64,000 bases of DNA, from positions 67,832,944 to 67,896,943 of the forward strand of contig OX419755.1 in the NCBI GenBank assembly GCA_948567375.1, read 5' to 3'. Of the stretch, positions 21,930-32,167 are shown piece after piece; the first letter of the stretch is position 1; each line of letters begins with the position of its first letter. The translations under genes were made by a program, and so were the position numbers. The notes beneath the pieces are model-generated. The model had not been told where the DNA came from, made no database searches, and worked only from the letters and a program-made list of their open reading frames with translations. Source of the stretch: Lunularia cruciata (Eukaryota > Streptophyta > Marchantiopsida > Lunulariales > Lunulariaceae).

Positions 21930-22600
21930 GTTGTTAGAGACATAGTGTTTGCTATGGTATGAGAGAGTGGATACTTGGCTTGGAGAGAACGTTCGTATGC
22001 TTTGTAGACGATGTGTGTCAAGGTAGACTTATACTTGGTCCAAGATGATCAGGTAATAGTAGCAGATGTCGTGGTTACGGACCTTACCCGTGATACAGTT
22101 TCGAAGGGAGTGATTACCCATCTCTCTAGATGGCCGGCGAATGCAACAACAAATAGTAAGGTCTTCAAGTATATGGGCATGCAACAAGGTCACCTCTTTG
22201 TTCCTCTAGCCTTGGAGTTATATGGAGTATGGACATGAGTTGACACATTTGTCAAAGAGTGCACGAGAACTTATCATGTTAAATGCTAGGGTACCACTCT
22301 CACTCTCATACTTTGTAATATTTTTTAGACAATGTATGTCCATTGCTCTACAAATGGCAATGGTTGGTGCAATTCATAAGAGAATAATCACATTAGAGGA
22401 TGTTTATGCGGATGCTCCAATTGTTTGTAGACTGCATGACTTGCATAGCTCAGATATCTTAGTTGCAATAGGGCTGATTTCTCATATAGACTATTGGGGC
22501 ATAGCCTCATTTTGCCTTTTTCATCTTTCCCTTGCAAAGCTTGATCGGGTCTTCCCATCCTTTGTTTTCCCGGCAAGACCGCCTTCTTTCCTTAAGGTGT
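21930..22600 (+). mobile_element. Non-LTR retrotransposon fragment L0b (3' part)
   Basis: A plus-strand copy starting inside the C-terminal domain (RDIVFAM region). It carries the endonuclease-like VDLYLVQDD and VADVVVTDLT, then QQGHLFVPLALELYG, and the 3' tail with hairpin GATCGGGTCTTCCCATC (22543-22559). It diverges from L1 with frameshifts near 22230. Confidence 0.8.
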
Positions 22601-23055
22601 GACAACTTTGTATTACTAGACTTTGCCCGAGCAAGAACTCTCCAACCAATCGAAGACATGTTTAGAAATCATATGGAACTGAATCCAACAATGATGAATC
22701 CACTCTTCGCGGGTGGGACAACTTTGTATCACTAGACTTTGCACGGGCAAGAACCCTCGATATAAAAATATTTTCGAAATCATACATAACTGAATCCAAC
22801 AATGGATTCAGGTACTTGGAATTCGAAATAAAAATCTAACCGGACTTCATAAATGCCTCAATTCTTATCCTGGTGATAAACACCAACTGAAACGGCCGGG
22901 TGTGATGCGCATCAACAAACGCGGCCATGATATAAACAGCTATCAGTCAAGAGAAGCAGAATCGACCATGATATAAGTAGTTATCGGTCAAAAGAACGGA
23001 AATGGCCAAGCTTCCGGTCAAAAGAACAGAAACGGCCAAGCTATCGGTCAAGAGA
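22597..23055. repeat. Tandem repeats downstream of L0b
   Basis: Two arrays. A unit starting GACAACTTTGTAT at 22601 recurs at 22717 (about 111-116 bp; also GAAATCATA at 22665 and 22776). A 30-bp unit containing GGTCAAAAGAAC and CGGCCAAGCT recurs at 22987, 23017 and 23047, preceded by two looser, longer relatives from 22921. Confidence 0.7.
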
Positions 23056-23471
23056 CACTAGAACCCATGCACCTAGCTCGGATCTTATCGAATCATGGAT
23101 CAGAACGTCAATTTTGACATGGACGAGAACGTTAATTTTGACAATGTCCATGCGTATGTCCGATGTCCAACAAGATAGCTACATTGGAACGTGGCAGTTG
23201 GCTCTTACGTCGCCGGCATCAAAAACAGATCCCGGATGTGAATTAGCTTCTTCATTTGTGTGGGAAAGACTTGTGCTCTACAGAGAGGCTTCTCTCCATA
23301 GTTCATGCAGGTACGAGTAATGCACTTCCTGGAAGTAAGGAATAAACTTTCAAAGCATTTCGGCTGTCTGGCTACTTACAAACGGCTCGGGAATGTGTTT
23401 CGTTCAGATCCTCATAATTGAGGTATCAAAAGGATCACTCCTAGGCAGGTCCCTATCTCTCCCTAGGGTTT

Positions 23472-23496
23472 TAGGGTTCCGCTTTGCGGAACCCTA
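23472..23496. repeat. 11-bp perfect inverted repeat, TTT loop
   Basis: TAGGGTTCCGC-TTT-GCGGAACCCTA. It resembles the short hairpins seen near ends of some transposons, but no element boundary is visible here. Confidence 0.75.
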
Positions 23497-24921
23497 GTTC
23501 GCTGCTATGAGGATATTCTTAGTAATTAGAGGACACAAGCCCCATGTATATTTATCGTTTCTTCTTTGCATTTCAACTCAGATTGTCTGAGATCCATTCG
23601 ATGGTATCGGTTGTAATCTGTTGGACCCTGTACTTCTTAGTCGTCATTGAGTCAGACCGTAGAAGTCCCAGGTTCCAGATTTCTCTTGCTTACAGATAAT
23701 GTTGAGCACCAATTGTGAGTTTCAAACGGCACTCGACCGTCTATAAGCTTTCCGCCATGAGGGACACCAGTAAAATGCGGAATCACCCGTCCAGCAGTCT
23801 TTAAACTATTGCCTTCGGCACACTTCGTGATCAGAAAACTTTGAAGACAATTTAAGATAATTCGTCACAGACATGACTCAGATATCCTTCTCTTCATATC
23901 ACTCGGTGTCGCCGACTAGTGCTGACAAAAGCGAGCCCGACGAGAAAAACGCTAACCAAAATGACCGAAAGATAAGGAAATTCCTGGTGAGACATATCCG
24001 TGAAGCCATCGGTAAGAGTTATCAAACACGGTTCTCAAACTCCAAACTAACTGCAAAAGTGTCCAGTTCACGATGGCCGCCACACATCCATGCATGCGGA
24101 GGGACGATCGAGGTCATCAAGGTTCATCGGCAATCAGGTAATCTACTGCAGATGATGATACTGCAATCTTCGATCTCGATGACTCTACATGGAAGGCAAG
24201 GTCAACAAGAAAGGTATCTATCGGCTTCTTATTCAAGTGATCCGAATCACGTGGTCGCGCGGCACCTCCACAGATGGCTTCGCCCTGAATTGCGGGAACT
24301 TCGGACACATCTTTGGGAATATAGGACTCAGTCGAAGGAAAACCTACCTCGAACACCAACTCCGTCATTCTCACCTCCGGCTTGTAACTCCTGAGTTTTC
24401 TCAGACGAGGAAGGAAACGGTCCGCTCTGGAACCGCTAGGCGCGTTATGCACTACTGGGTCTTGCAGACAGGAAATCAAATGCTGTTGAGTACAAAATAC
24501 GTGCTGAAACACAAACATCAAACATCTAGTAGACACCAGAGGACATTCTGCACAACAGGAGATCGAAAGAGGATCTGACAACCAGGGAATGACGTAGGAA
24601 AGGCAATCGGAACACAGGAGGAGGAATGAAACGTGGCAACGGTCTGAAATTCAAAGCTACGGTGGTCTGGGATGAGCAGAATCTGGAATTCTGCGAGGCG
24701 AATCAAAGCCCCAGTCAAAAGATCGATGAGCCGAAAACTTTTAAGAATCAGGGCACTACTACAAAGCAACCGAAACTTTCAGCTTTGGCAGGCAAAATAA
24801 GGGGAAGAATCTGACTCCCACTTCACACATGTGCGTCTCATGAATGAAGTGGAAGTCTATACGCATCAGGCTCCTTTAGCAATGTACACGGAATGGATGA
24901 CGACGTTGCCATGAAACTACA

Positions 24922-25150
24922 ACCTGCAATGCGAACTGACAACTCTCGCTGAAAAGTGATTGCCTCTCCTTACTTGTTCAAGCCATACAATCCTAACCTT
25001 AATCAAACACGAAACCTCGTAGCCGCCTGGTTCATTCCTGCAATATGAACTCAGGACTCTCGCTGAGAACTAATTGTCCCTCCTTGCTTGCTCAAGCCAT
25101 AGAACCCTAACCCTAATCAGACAGGAGTCCTCGTTGCCCTCTGGTTCAAT
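24922..25150. repeat. 114-bp tandem duplication
   Basis: CCTGCAATGCGAACT at 24923 and CCTGCAATATGAACT at 25037 open two copies that share ACTCTCGCTGA, CAAGCCATA, CCTAA and CTGGTTCA words at a constant 114-bp offset. Confidence 0.75.
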
Positions 25151-25192
25151 GCGTAAGCGGCTTCGTGTGGCGGCCTCTGATGCAGTAGTCAG

Positions 25193-25260
25193 TGACATAT
25201 CTTGGGACTTTATTAGACCTTTCCAAGATAAGGAGGATTGCTAGGGTGCTTACCTGTTTG
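25193..25260. repeat. Single unit of the 66-bp repeat also found at 35423-35560
   Basis: GACATATCTTGGGACTTTAT continues through AAGGAGGATTGCTAG as at 35423. The next unit begins (GTTTGACAT) and then diverges. Confidence 0.8.
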
Positions 25261-25607
25261 ACATTCACATCGCTGTCAAACTCATCAATGGAGCTGGAGT
25301 TTCTCACACAGGAGGCCTTTCTGGGCTCGACATCTCGAAGTAAACTTGGACCGGCAGTACAACTGCCCCTTCCTTACGAGAGAGGATTCAACATGATGTA
25401 GTTACCACTAAAGTTAGCGTTGCAAACGGAAACGTCAACTCTGGTTTCGGTGGAATCCTCCGCGCGGACTTCCCATGCGCGGCTTCTTCCCATACCCTGC
25501 ATAGGACTGTTCCGGACAAGGAAATTGGAAGAGAAGGCGATCTTGAATGCCCGTTCTCACACATAGGTTCGTTGAATGGGTTGAATATGGGCAAGTGCGA
25601 GGCTAAT

Positions 25608-25625
25608 AGGGGGTTTCAAAAATAG
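25608..25625 (+). repeat. Left terminal inverted repeat of Harbinger B
   Basis: AGGGGGTTTCAAAAATAG, preceded by AAT (25605-25607). Confidence 0.88.
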
Positions 25626-25798
25626 GTAGGACGGATGTCTAGGGAAATATAACAAATTACGGGCAAAATAACAAACGTCGTAATAATTTTTAGTGAACTA
25701 TGTAACGTTACGATAGGGTAATAATTGAACGCTATGTAATTTCAGTTAAAGGATATATTCAGCTAATTGTATTTATTTATAAAAATCAAATTCTACGC

Positions 25799-25953
25799 TA
25801 CGGATGGTTTGGAACATTATAAATAAATAAATGATTATCAGAAAGAGTTACGGATGTTTTGGAACGCTATAAATAAATAAATGACTATCAGAAAGAGTGA
25901 CGTGTTTACTCACCGTAAGTAAATAAATGATTATCAGAAAAAGTGACGTGTTT
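25799..25953. repeat. Subterminal 50-bp minisatellite, three units (Harbinger B, left)
   Basis: Units share TACGGATG(G/T)TTTGGAAC and ATAAATAAATGATTATCAG. The ATGA(T/C)TATCAG word recurs at about 25831, 25881 and 25927. It lies about 190 bp inside the left end, where transposase-binding repeats often sit. Confidence 0.8.
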
Positions 25954-26221
25954 CCTCAAGAGGGTGGCCATGTAATCATTTAGTCACGTATTGATGATCT
26001 GGTTTTGTATTCAAGATCCAAAATGGCCCCGCCCAACAATTTAAATTTGTAAACTGAAATTCACCACCCTCATGAGCAAATGTGCGAGTTGTCATGCAAG
26101 TAATGACGGGGTTTTGTAGTTTCAAATTGGTGTGGGAAATGATCAGCGCCGCCGTGCGGCAACCAAGAAATTGATTAGAGTGCGATGATTCTCACACTAG
26201 GAGTGCAACAAACTTTTTACA

Positions 26222-27532
26222 ATGGGAGATCAAGTACAGCGTTTTAGTGTAGGAGACTCCATTATAGACGATGCTGATCCGGGACCTATAGAGTCATCTT
26301 TGGATTCACAACCTCAACAGCCATTAGGGAAATTTGGAGACTTGTTGAGGAAGGCTTCTTCTGTGCCTGGCAAAACCAAGGAGGATGAACGATTTTGCAT
26401 GGCAACAACACACCATTACAGCCAAATACTGGATTATTTGGAGGACCCTGAGCATTTTGCACAAATTCATGGTGGGAACTGCAAAAAGTCCATTCAGAAA
26501 TCGACCGCATTTAGTTTCATAGCAACCTTTTTGATTAGAGAGGGTATTGGATTTCCTACCTCTATGACAGGTGACAGACTTTACAAGAAATGGTTGTGGT
26601 ACATGAAACAGTACAAAGAAACTCGAGAGCTCAAGAACAAGGCTACGGGAGAAGGTCTCACCAAAAAGGAATATAGCAAAGGGTGGAGAACTATAGAAGA
26701 TAAATTGAATAGAATGTGCACGCATTTTGCAAGAATGGAAGCCATGTTTGGGAGCAGTGCAAACATAAGTCCACCGGCAATGGTAAGTTGAGGAGATTGT
26801 AATCCTAATTCGAGCGAGATTTGCAAGGCTGGCGAGGAGGAGGTCCATGAAGGTGCGCAGGAGTGCTCCCATTTCTCATCTCCTCCAGAGGTGGTGCTCC
26901 CTGACTCAGGCCCTGAGTTGGTCGCGAACACCCAAGGGGTGGAAAGTTTAGCAAGTGGCATGGAGAATGGAATCCTATCACCAGAGGATGAGTCTCCATT
27001 TGTTCCACCGACCGAGGACTCGCCTTTCATGACACCACCACCGCCTTTAATTTCTACAAGAGATGGATCTGATTGTGCAGACCAAGAAGGGGAACGGGAC
27101 CCAAAGAGGAGGAAAGGTGGAATTTCTGCAAGTAAGGTACCCAAGTTGTCACCTAGTATGTCATTGTCTCATGATTTAGCAAAAATTACCATGTTAAAGG
27201 CAGATATAGAATCCAGAGAGAGGTTACGACTAGTTGAACTAGAAGCCACCAACATGAGGAAGAGAGAGAAAACAATGCTGAGAATGGAAGCAGAGCGCGT
27301 TAGATTAGAGACAAAGAAGATGAAAATTGAAATAGAGAAAAAATTGAGCACAAATAAAAGGAAAGATAGGGCAGACAAACACAAATTTAAGGAGAAGAGT
27401 TTAGAATCAAAGCGCACTCATGAAATCAAAATGAGTCTCATACAAGCAGGGAAAACTCTTGAGGAAATAAGTAACTATTTTAAAATGCTCACTCAGGTTC
27501 AACGTCCATCATACTCTACTGATAATGAATAG
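26222..27532 (+). pseudogene. Harbinger B ORF1: Myb/trihelix-like DNA-binding protein, one in-frame stop
   Basis: The frame of 437 codons is open from the ATG at 26222 to the stop at 27530-27532 except for a single TGA at 26789-26791, where CGA would read on. The N-terminal third (residues about 60-185) has the helix-rich, Trp/Tyr-containing pattern of a Myb/trihelix-type domain (YKKWLWYMKQY, KGWRTIEDKLNRM). The middle is Pro/Ser-rich with a DPKRRKGG basic motif. The last 120 residues are a long charged helix (ESRERLRLVELEA, MRMEAERVRLETKKM-like), likely coiled coil. In this superfamily ORF1 recruits the transposase to the ends and nucleus. ATGGTAAGT at 26780 could also be a splice donor that removes the stop. 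Confidence 0.8.
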
Positions 27533-29387
27533 TATACCACCATGTAACCTTTATTATGATTATAATAAAGATGAGTTATGGAAACTTGGCTATAGAAACC
27601 TGATGCAACTTGTTACCATTCAATTCCTCACAAGTTTTTTTTTGATGTTGTCTTTACTGCTCAATCCGTTCTATCATGTCTTTCTTGCACAATAAGCCCA
27701 AGATGTCGCAATTTGACGCTCATAGTTGCCCAAAAAATCTCTCCTGCCGCTAGTCACCACTTGTTGCCGCTCAATCCAATGGAACATGGAAAAAAAATAA
27801 AGGCAAGCAAGTTGTGTATGGTGCTTGTCGGCACTCGTAGGCGCTCATCGAGCGCTTGTAGGCGCTCGTGGTCGTTAGGTGCCATTGGGTGGCCCCTAGG
27901 TAGGCGCCCGTTGACGCCCGCGGCCGCTCGTCGGCGCTCGACAGTCGATTTATGATATGATTTTTTGGCTCATAGTCGCTCGGAGGTGCTCGTTGGCGCG
28001 CGTAGATGTTGAGGGCCGCTCATGATGTGTTTAGGGTTGAGTGTTTAAAGGGAAATTTCACCCATATTTGTAAGGTGGTGACAAGTTAGATACAAAAGGC
28101 ACAATTCAAAATTTAGGGTTTAGGAAATACAAGAGTTAGACCACAATGAGCGTTCAATATGAGTTTGGAATATGAGTATGATAATATGAGTTCAATATGA
28201 ATATGAGAGTTCACAAGTGTTATTTTCAAGTTCAGCCCCATTACATCAAGATCGACCTCCCGAATTCCCGAAAACAACAGTTTGAACTTGATGTTTGTCC
28301 AGCCAGCACCACTTGTTAAAATTGGTTGGGTGTTGAATGGTATGGAATGCAATGAGCCAATATCCTTCCTGAGTATTTCTCATGTTGGGCCTGTCAACTA
28401 TCTTCTCGTATCCCCAGATTTCTGCCATGCTAGAAAGGAATGTGCTCTTGAATTTCTAAAACTCTTCTCAATCACTTCTTCTTGAGTTGTGCTTCAAGCC
28501 AGCCAGCCAGCCAGGACCCTTGCCTCTCTCCTTCCTCTCCCTAGTCTTGAAATGTCTCCCCAGTCTTGATCCCCAATCTCAAAATGTCTCACCTGCACAC
28601 ACACTCTTCCTCACGAAATGACTTTTGAATGGCCGTCCAACACCCTTTGCCTCGCAAAATGATCCTCTAGCACCTTTCTAAGTATAAAATCACAATTTTC
28701 TATTCCAAACACCCCACACACTTGAGAATAGAGCTTGCCAATGACAGGAAAGGAAATGAACACACGTTTACATAACCTAGGCTGACAGGAAAATACTCAA
28801 TCCTGAACATACAAAAATGCATTTTTCACACCCAAAGAACCCAAATCCCGAGTGGCAACATGCGGCACTCCACGTCGCCAACCGGCGTAGCCAAGCGTCA
28901 CCCTCTTCACGCAGCACCTACTAGCACCTACCAATGCCTATGAGTGCATGTTATATGTGGATAGTTCCGAGTGTCCGCCAGCGTCTACGAGCATCCACAA
29001 GAGTACGCCAACGTCTACGAGCGCCACTCTCAATTAATTATTTAAGCTTGTGAGCAGGCATTCAAGAGCGCCACTCTAAATTGATTTTTAAGTTTGCACC
29101 CAGCTCGTACGAGAGCTCTACTCATCTTATTCCACGTAATTGTGGCAAAGAGTACTTACAAATGTATAGATCAAGATTCATATTATTATTTTTGCATCCA
29201 CATGATGTTCTTATCATAATATTACATCCAGAAACACTCATGGTCTAAGAAAACTACTCTTGGTCTAAGTTGCGGGACTATGAGAAATGAGATGAATACT
29301 CAGAATATATATTTTATTATATGGAATCTCAATAAAATCAATCAAGTAGATCATCATTGTTATAATCAAGGCAATGTTACATCACCC
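27533..29387. other. Spacer between the two genes of Harbinger B
   Basis: 27838-28030 is a GC-rich low-complexity stretch built from GGCGCTCG/GGCGCTCGT words. 28860-29060 holds the same words in reverse complement (CGTCTACGAGC, GAGCGCCACTC), so the spacer could fold back on itself. The rest contains the 3' flanks of both genes and no other feature. Confidence 0.6.
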
Positions 29388-30681
29388 TTAATCTACTTTC
29401 AATCTACTTTCTTCTCTACCAAGTTCTATGCCCTGAAATGACATTTCTGAATCTATTTGAGTCTCCTCTGTCAATCCGCCATCGTCCTCTAACCAAAAGT
29501 CAGACCTATTGATTAAAAAATTATGTAAAATAATACACACCGATACCCACTTTAACAAATGAGCATTTCTACTATTGTCTTTAAGTTGCACTCTTAGCTC
29601 ACAAAGAGAATGCCATCTAGCTTTCAATACTCCTATACAATGCTCATTTATCACTCTTGCTTGTCTTCTGAGCGAGCCTGCTCAAAAGTGGGTACTAGGT
29701 GATGCATGGGTACATAACCCAAATCACCTAAAAGGTACTCCTTTGCCTCAAAAGTGCGACACCTCCCTCTTCGGTTCAAATCATACCATAGTGACGATTT
29801 TTTCAAACAAGTCATATCATGACATGACACTAGCATTCTTGCAAATAAAAAAAGTGCATACTTTTAGTAAACTAAACAAATAGGATAACCAATGCATTGC
29901 AAAAATACATAACAAAATAACAAATAACATAAACCATACCTCCGGAGAAATGTATAACTCTCCTTTTATCATCACAAATAACTTGGCCGTTTATAGAATA
30001 TGAACCCTTGCGGCTGAAATATATTTCCCCGTCCATAGTTGGTCGGGCTGCTAGAGGAAACAACATGCCATCTACCAAACCAACACAACCGGGAAAACCT
30101 TTCAGTGCAAAAACAGTGGATATCCTTTTCCTCTCCTCAAGTTTGGGCCAAGCAACTTGACTCCTCATCACATCTAATATGGCTGTCATAACTCTATCAG
30201 TAAAAACAATTGTTGAACCAGCATTAATGCCCCAAATATTCAAACCCCGCGCAACACAAGCTCCATCGCCGTGATGCCCAAATCTATCCAAAGCTAGGGC
30301 AACTTGGATCCACACGGGTGTTTGCTCTCTTTGGTACCTTTTCTCAAAAATCGGGTGAGTCTTAATCAAATCAACTAATGTTGAAAAAGAATCCCCATCC
30401 ATTCTAGTAAGCTGGCAAAAGGTCTTAGTATCTAGATTTCTAAAATAATCCTTCACAAACTCTCTACTACGAGGGTAAGTAACACGGGGTTCCAACTAAC
30501 GATGAGTATGTGCATACTCCCATCTACTAATAAAACATTCTAGCATATCTAAATCTCCTCCTAATTCCTCATCTTCATCTTCTAATCCTGGTAGCGATAT
30601 CTCCAAATCTAACCAAATCATCCATTTAATATATTTTCTAATATTTTTGGTTAGTTCTAAATGAGTGCTTCCTCTCGGCAT
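29388..30681 (-). pseudogene. PIF/Harbinger transposase of element B (near-intact, broken)
   Basis: The product would be a DDE-type nuclease (HARBI1/DDE_4 family). Reading from MPRGSTHLEL (30681), a TAG at 30496-30498 (CAG in origin) interrupts before LEPRVTYPRS. The frame then runs through a helix-turn-helix-like LTRMDGDSFSTLVDLI, QTPVWIQVALALDRF, GFPGCVGLVDGMLFPL (first Asp) and GSYSINGQVICD. An intron follows FSGG (donor GTATGG near 29943); its acceptor has changed from TAG/G in element A to CAA/G here. The next part has LLGDLGYVP (second Asp) and VINEHCIGVLKARW (Glu). A deletion of roughly 28 bp before VINEHC shifts the frame. Confidence 0.9.
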
Positions 30682-30721
30682 GACAAAACTCTATTTTTAA
30701 TCACCACTAAAAACTCTTTAT

Positions 30722-31055
30722 CCTCAAAGGGGATCTCTCTTCTCCACAAAGGGCATCTCTCTTCTCTAAAGAGGATCTCTCTTCTCCGCAAAAGGGCAAC
30801 TCTCTCTCCCTATGAAATTTCAACAAACGGATATTTTTGTGCGCAAAAAAAATAATTTGTGATATTTCAGCAAAAGGACATCTCTATGCGCAAAAAAAAA
30901 AACCTGGGATATTTGAGCAAACAGACATCTCTGTGCGCAAAAAAAAACAATCTGTGATATTTGAGCAACCAGACATCTCTCTGTGCGCAAAAAAAACAAT
31001 CATTGATATTTTAGCAAATAGACATCTCTGTGCGCAAAAAAAAAATCTGTGCAAT
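30722..31055. repeat. Subterminal compound minisatellite of Harbinger B (24-bp and 47-bp units)
   Basis: 30722-30810 has a roughly 24-bp unit (AAAGGGCATCTCTCTTCTC). 30826-31055 has about five 47-bp units (GATATTTGAGCAA, AGACATCTCTGTGCGCAAAAAAA), with GCGCAAAA at 30841, 30888, 30935, 30985 and 31032. Element A lacks it. Confidence 0.85.
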
Positions 31056-31663
31056 TCCATTCTGTAATAAGAAAACAAATTCAGTAATTTCACTTCATTA
31101 CTCAAGGGGTTGAAAGGTATACATGAATACTTGTACAAAAGACAATTTTTTAAAATAATGAAATCGAGAGGAACACTTGAAACAAAATCACTCCTCACTC
31201 TAACCTTCTCACGGGGCTCGTACTCAAATCTTCCCACTCCATATCTGCTACGGTCTCTCTAATCTTCATCAATGGTCAATTTTCACATCCACTCAAATCT
31301 TTCCACTCATGCTCCCTCCAATCAGAAAAAAATTGTCCCAGTTGCCGCTCGTCATTTCCTTTCCATGGGTGTTCTTGAACTTCCCCGGATGCCCCCTATG
31401 CTCCTTTTGGTGGCCGTCACTTTCACTCTAACCCTAAACAAAAACTTAATTAACCCTAATGTGCAATCAATGCACTACGGAGTGATAATGAAAAATTCCT
31501 TCTCCCTTATTTTCTACGAACCACCTCATACGGAGTGTGCTAATAAAAAGGAACTTGGCCCCAACTCCTTAACATTACCATTTCTACCTCTCAATCACAC
31601 ATCGTACCCAAAAAGTCAACGCTTTGTAACAATCTAAAGGAAAAGTTTAGAAACTTTGTAAAA

Positions 31664-31681
31664 CTATTTCTGAAACCCCCT
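31664..31681 (-). repeat. Right terminal inverted repeat of Harbinger B
   Basis: The reverse complement reads AGGGGGTTTCAGAAATAG; AAT follows at 31682-31684. Confidence 0.88.
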
Positions 31682-31684
31682 AAT

Positions 31685-32167
31685 GTGTACAAACTGTTTC
31701 CTCTTCTTGCGGGAGAGTGTGGAGACGAGAGAGGAGAGGGGGAAGACGTGAGATAATTTTGATAATTTCTGAGTGCTCTCTAGCATGTAGCATTCGAGTT
31801 AATAATCGATTCTCTTCATTTTCCAATTTCGATTCCATTGGCACCTAGATTGAAGACTATGGAGAATGGAATAGAAAGTTATGAAGATTTTTAGCTTTTT
31901 TTAGGGTTGAGAGTGATCATTATACATTGAGAGTGATGGGTTGTGAATTTTCATTTCCAATCTCTTGGTTTTCATGATTAAGTTCCATGGGAATTTGATT
32001 TGAAAATTTTGGAGATGGAAATTGAAAGTTATGAGAGTTTATAGATTTTAGGGTTTGGAGAGATTGTTTTCTTATGTGAGTTGGGATGTGAGGGGTTGTG
32101 GTTTTGCAGATATGGGGAGATATGAAGAGGAGTATCATGTGTTACTATCACTATTCTTGTGCTAGCC
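31685..32167. other. Spacer between Harbinger B and LINE L1
   Basis: AT-rich, with repeated GAAAGTTATGA and TTTAGGGTT words, and no gene. It may include the 5' UTR of L1. Confidence 0.45.

Larger units (their letters stand above)
23056..25607. other. Unassigned DNA, no gene called
   Basis: Higher GC than the transposons around it. It holds overlapping ORFs on opposite strands (23873-24394 + and 24117-24581 -) with no family I recognise, an 11-bp perfect hairpin at 23472-23496, a 114-bp duplication (24922-25150) and one unit of a 66-bp repeat (25193-25260). It may be a decayed gene or transposon. Confidence 0.4.
25608..31681. mobile_element. PIF/Harbinger-type DNA transposon B, 6.07 kb with both ends
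   Basis: Terminal inverted repeats AGGGGGTTTCAAAAATAG (25608-25625) and, inverted, AGGGGGTTTCAGAAATAG (31664-31681) match at 17 of 18 positions and are flanked by AAT on both sides (25605-25607, 31682-31684). A 3-bp duplication is the rule for PIF/Harbinger. Inside are two convergent genes: ORF1 (Myb/trihelix-like) on + and the DDE transposase on -, exactly as in element A. ORF1 has one stop. The transposase has one stop, a damaged splice acceptor and a deletion, so the copy is recent-looking but dead. Confidence 0.9.

Noticed and set aside
23873-24581. Overlapping ORFs on both strands (173 and 154 codons)
   Set aside because: They cover each other on opposite strands, match no family I know, and several frames there are equally open.
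30826-31055. Regularly spaced 47-bp repeats as a CRISPR array
   Set aside because: Units are contiguous without unique spacers, sit inside a DNA transposon and belong to a plant genome.
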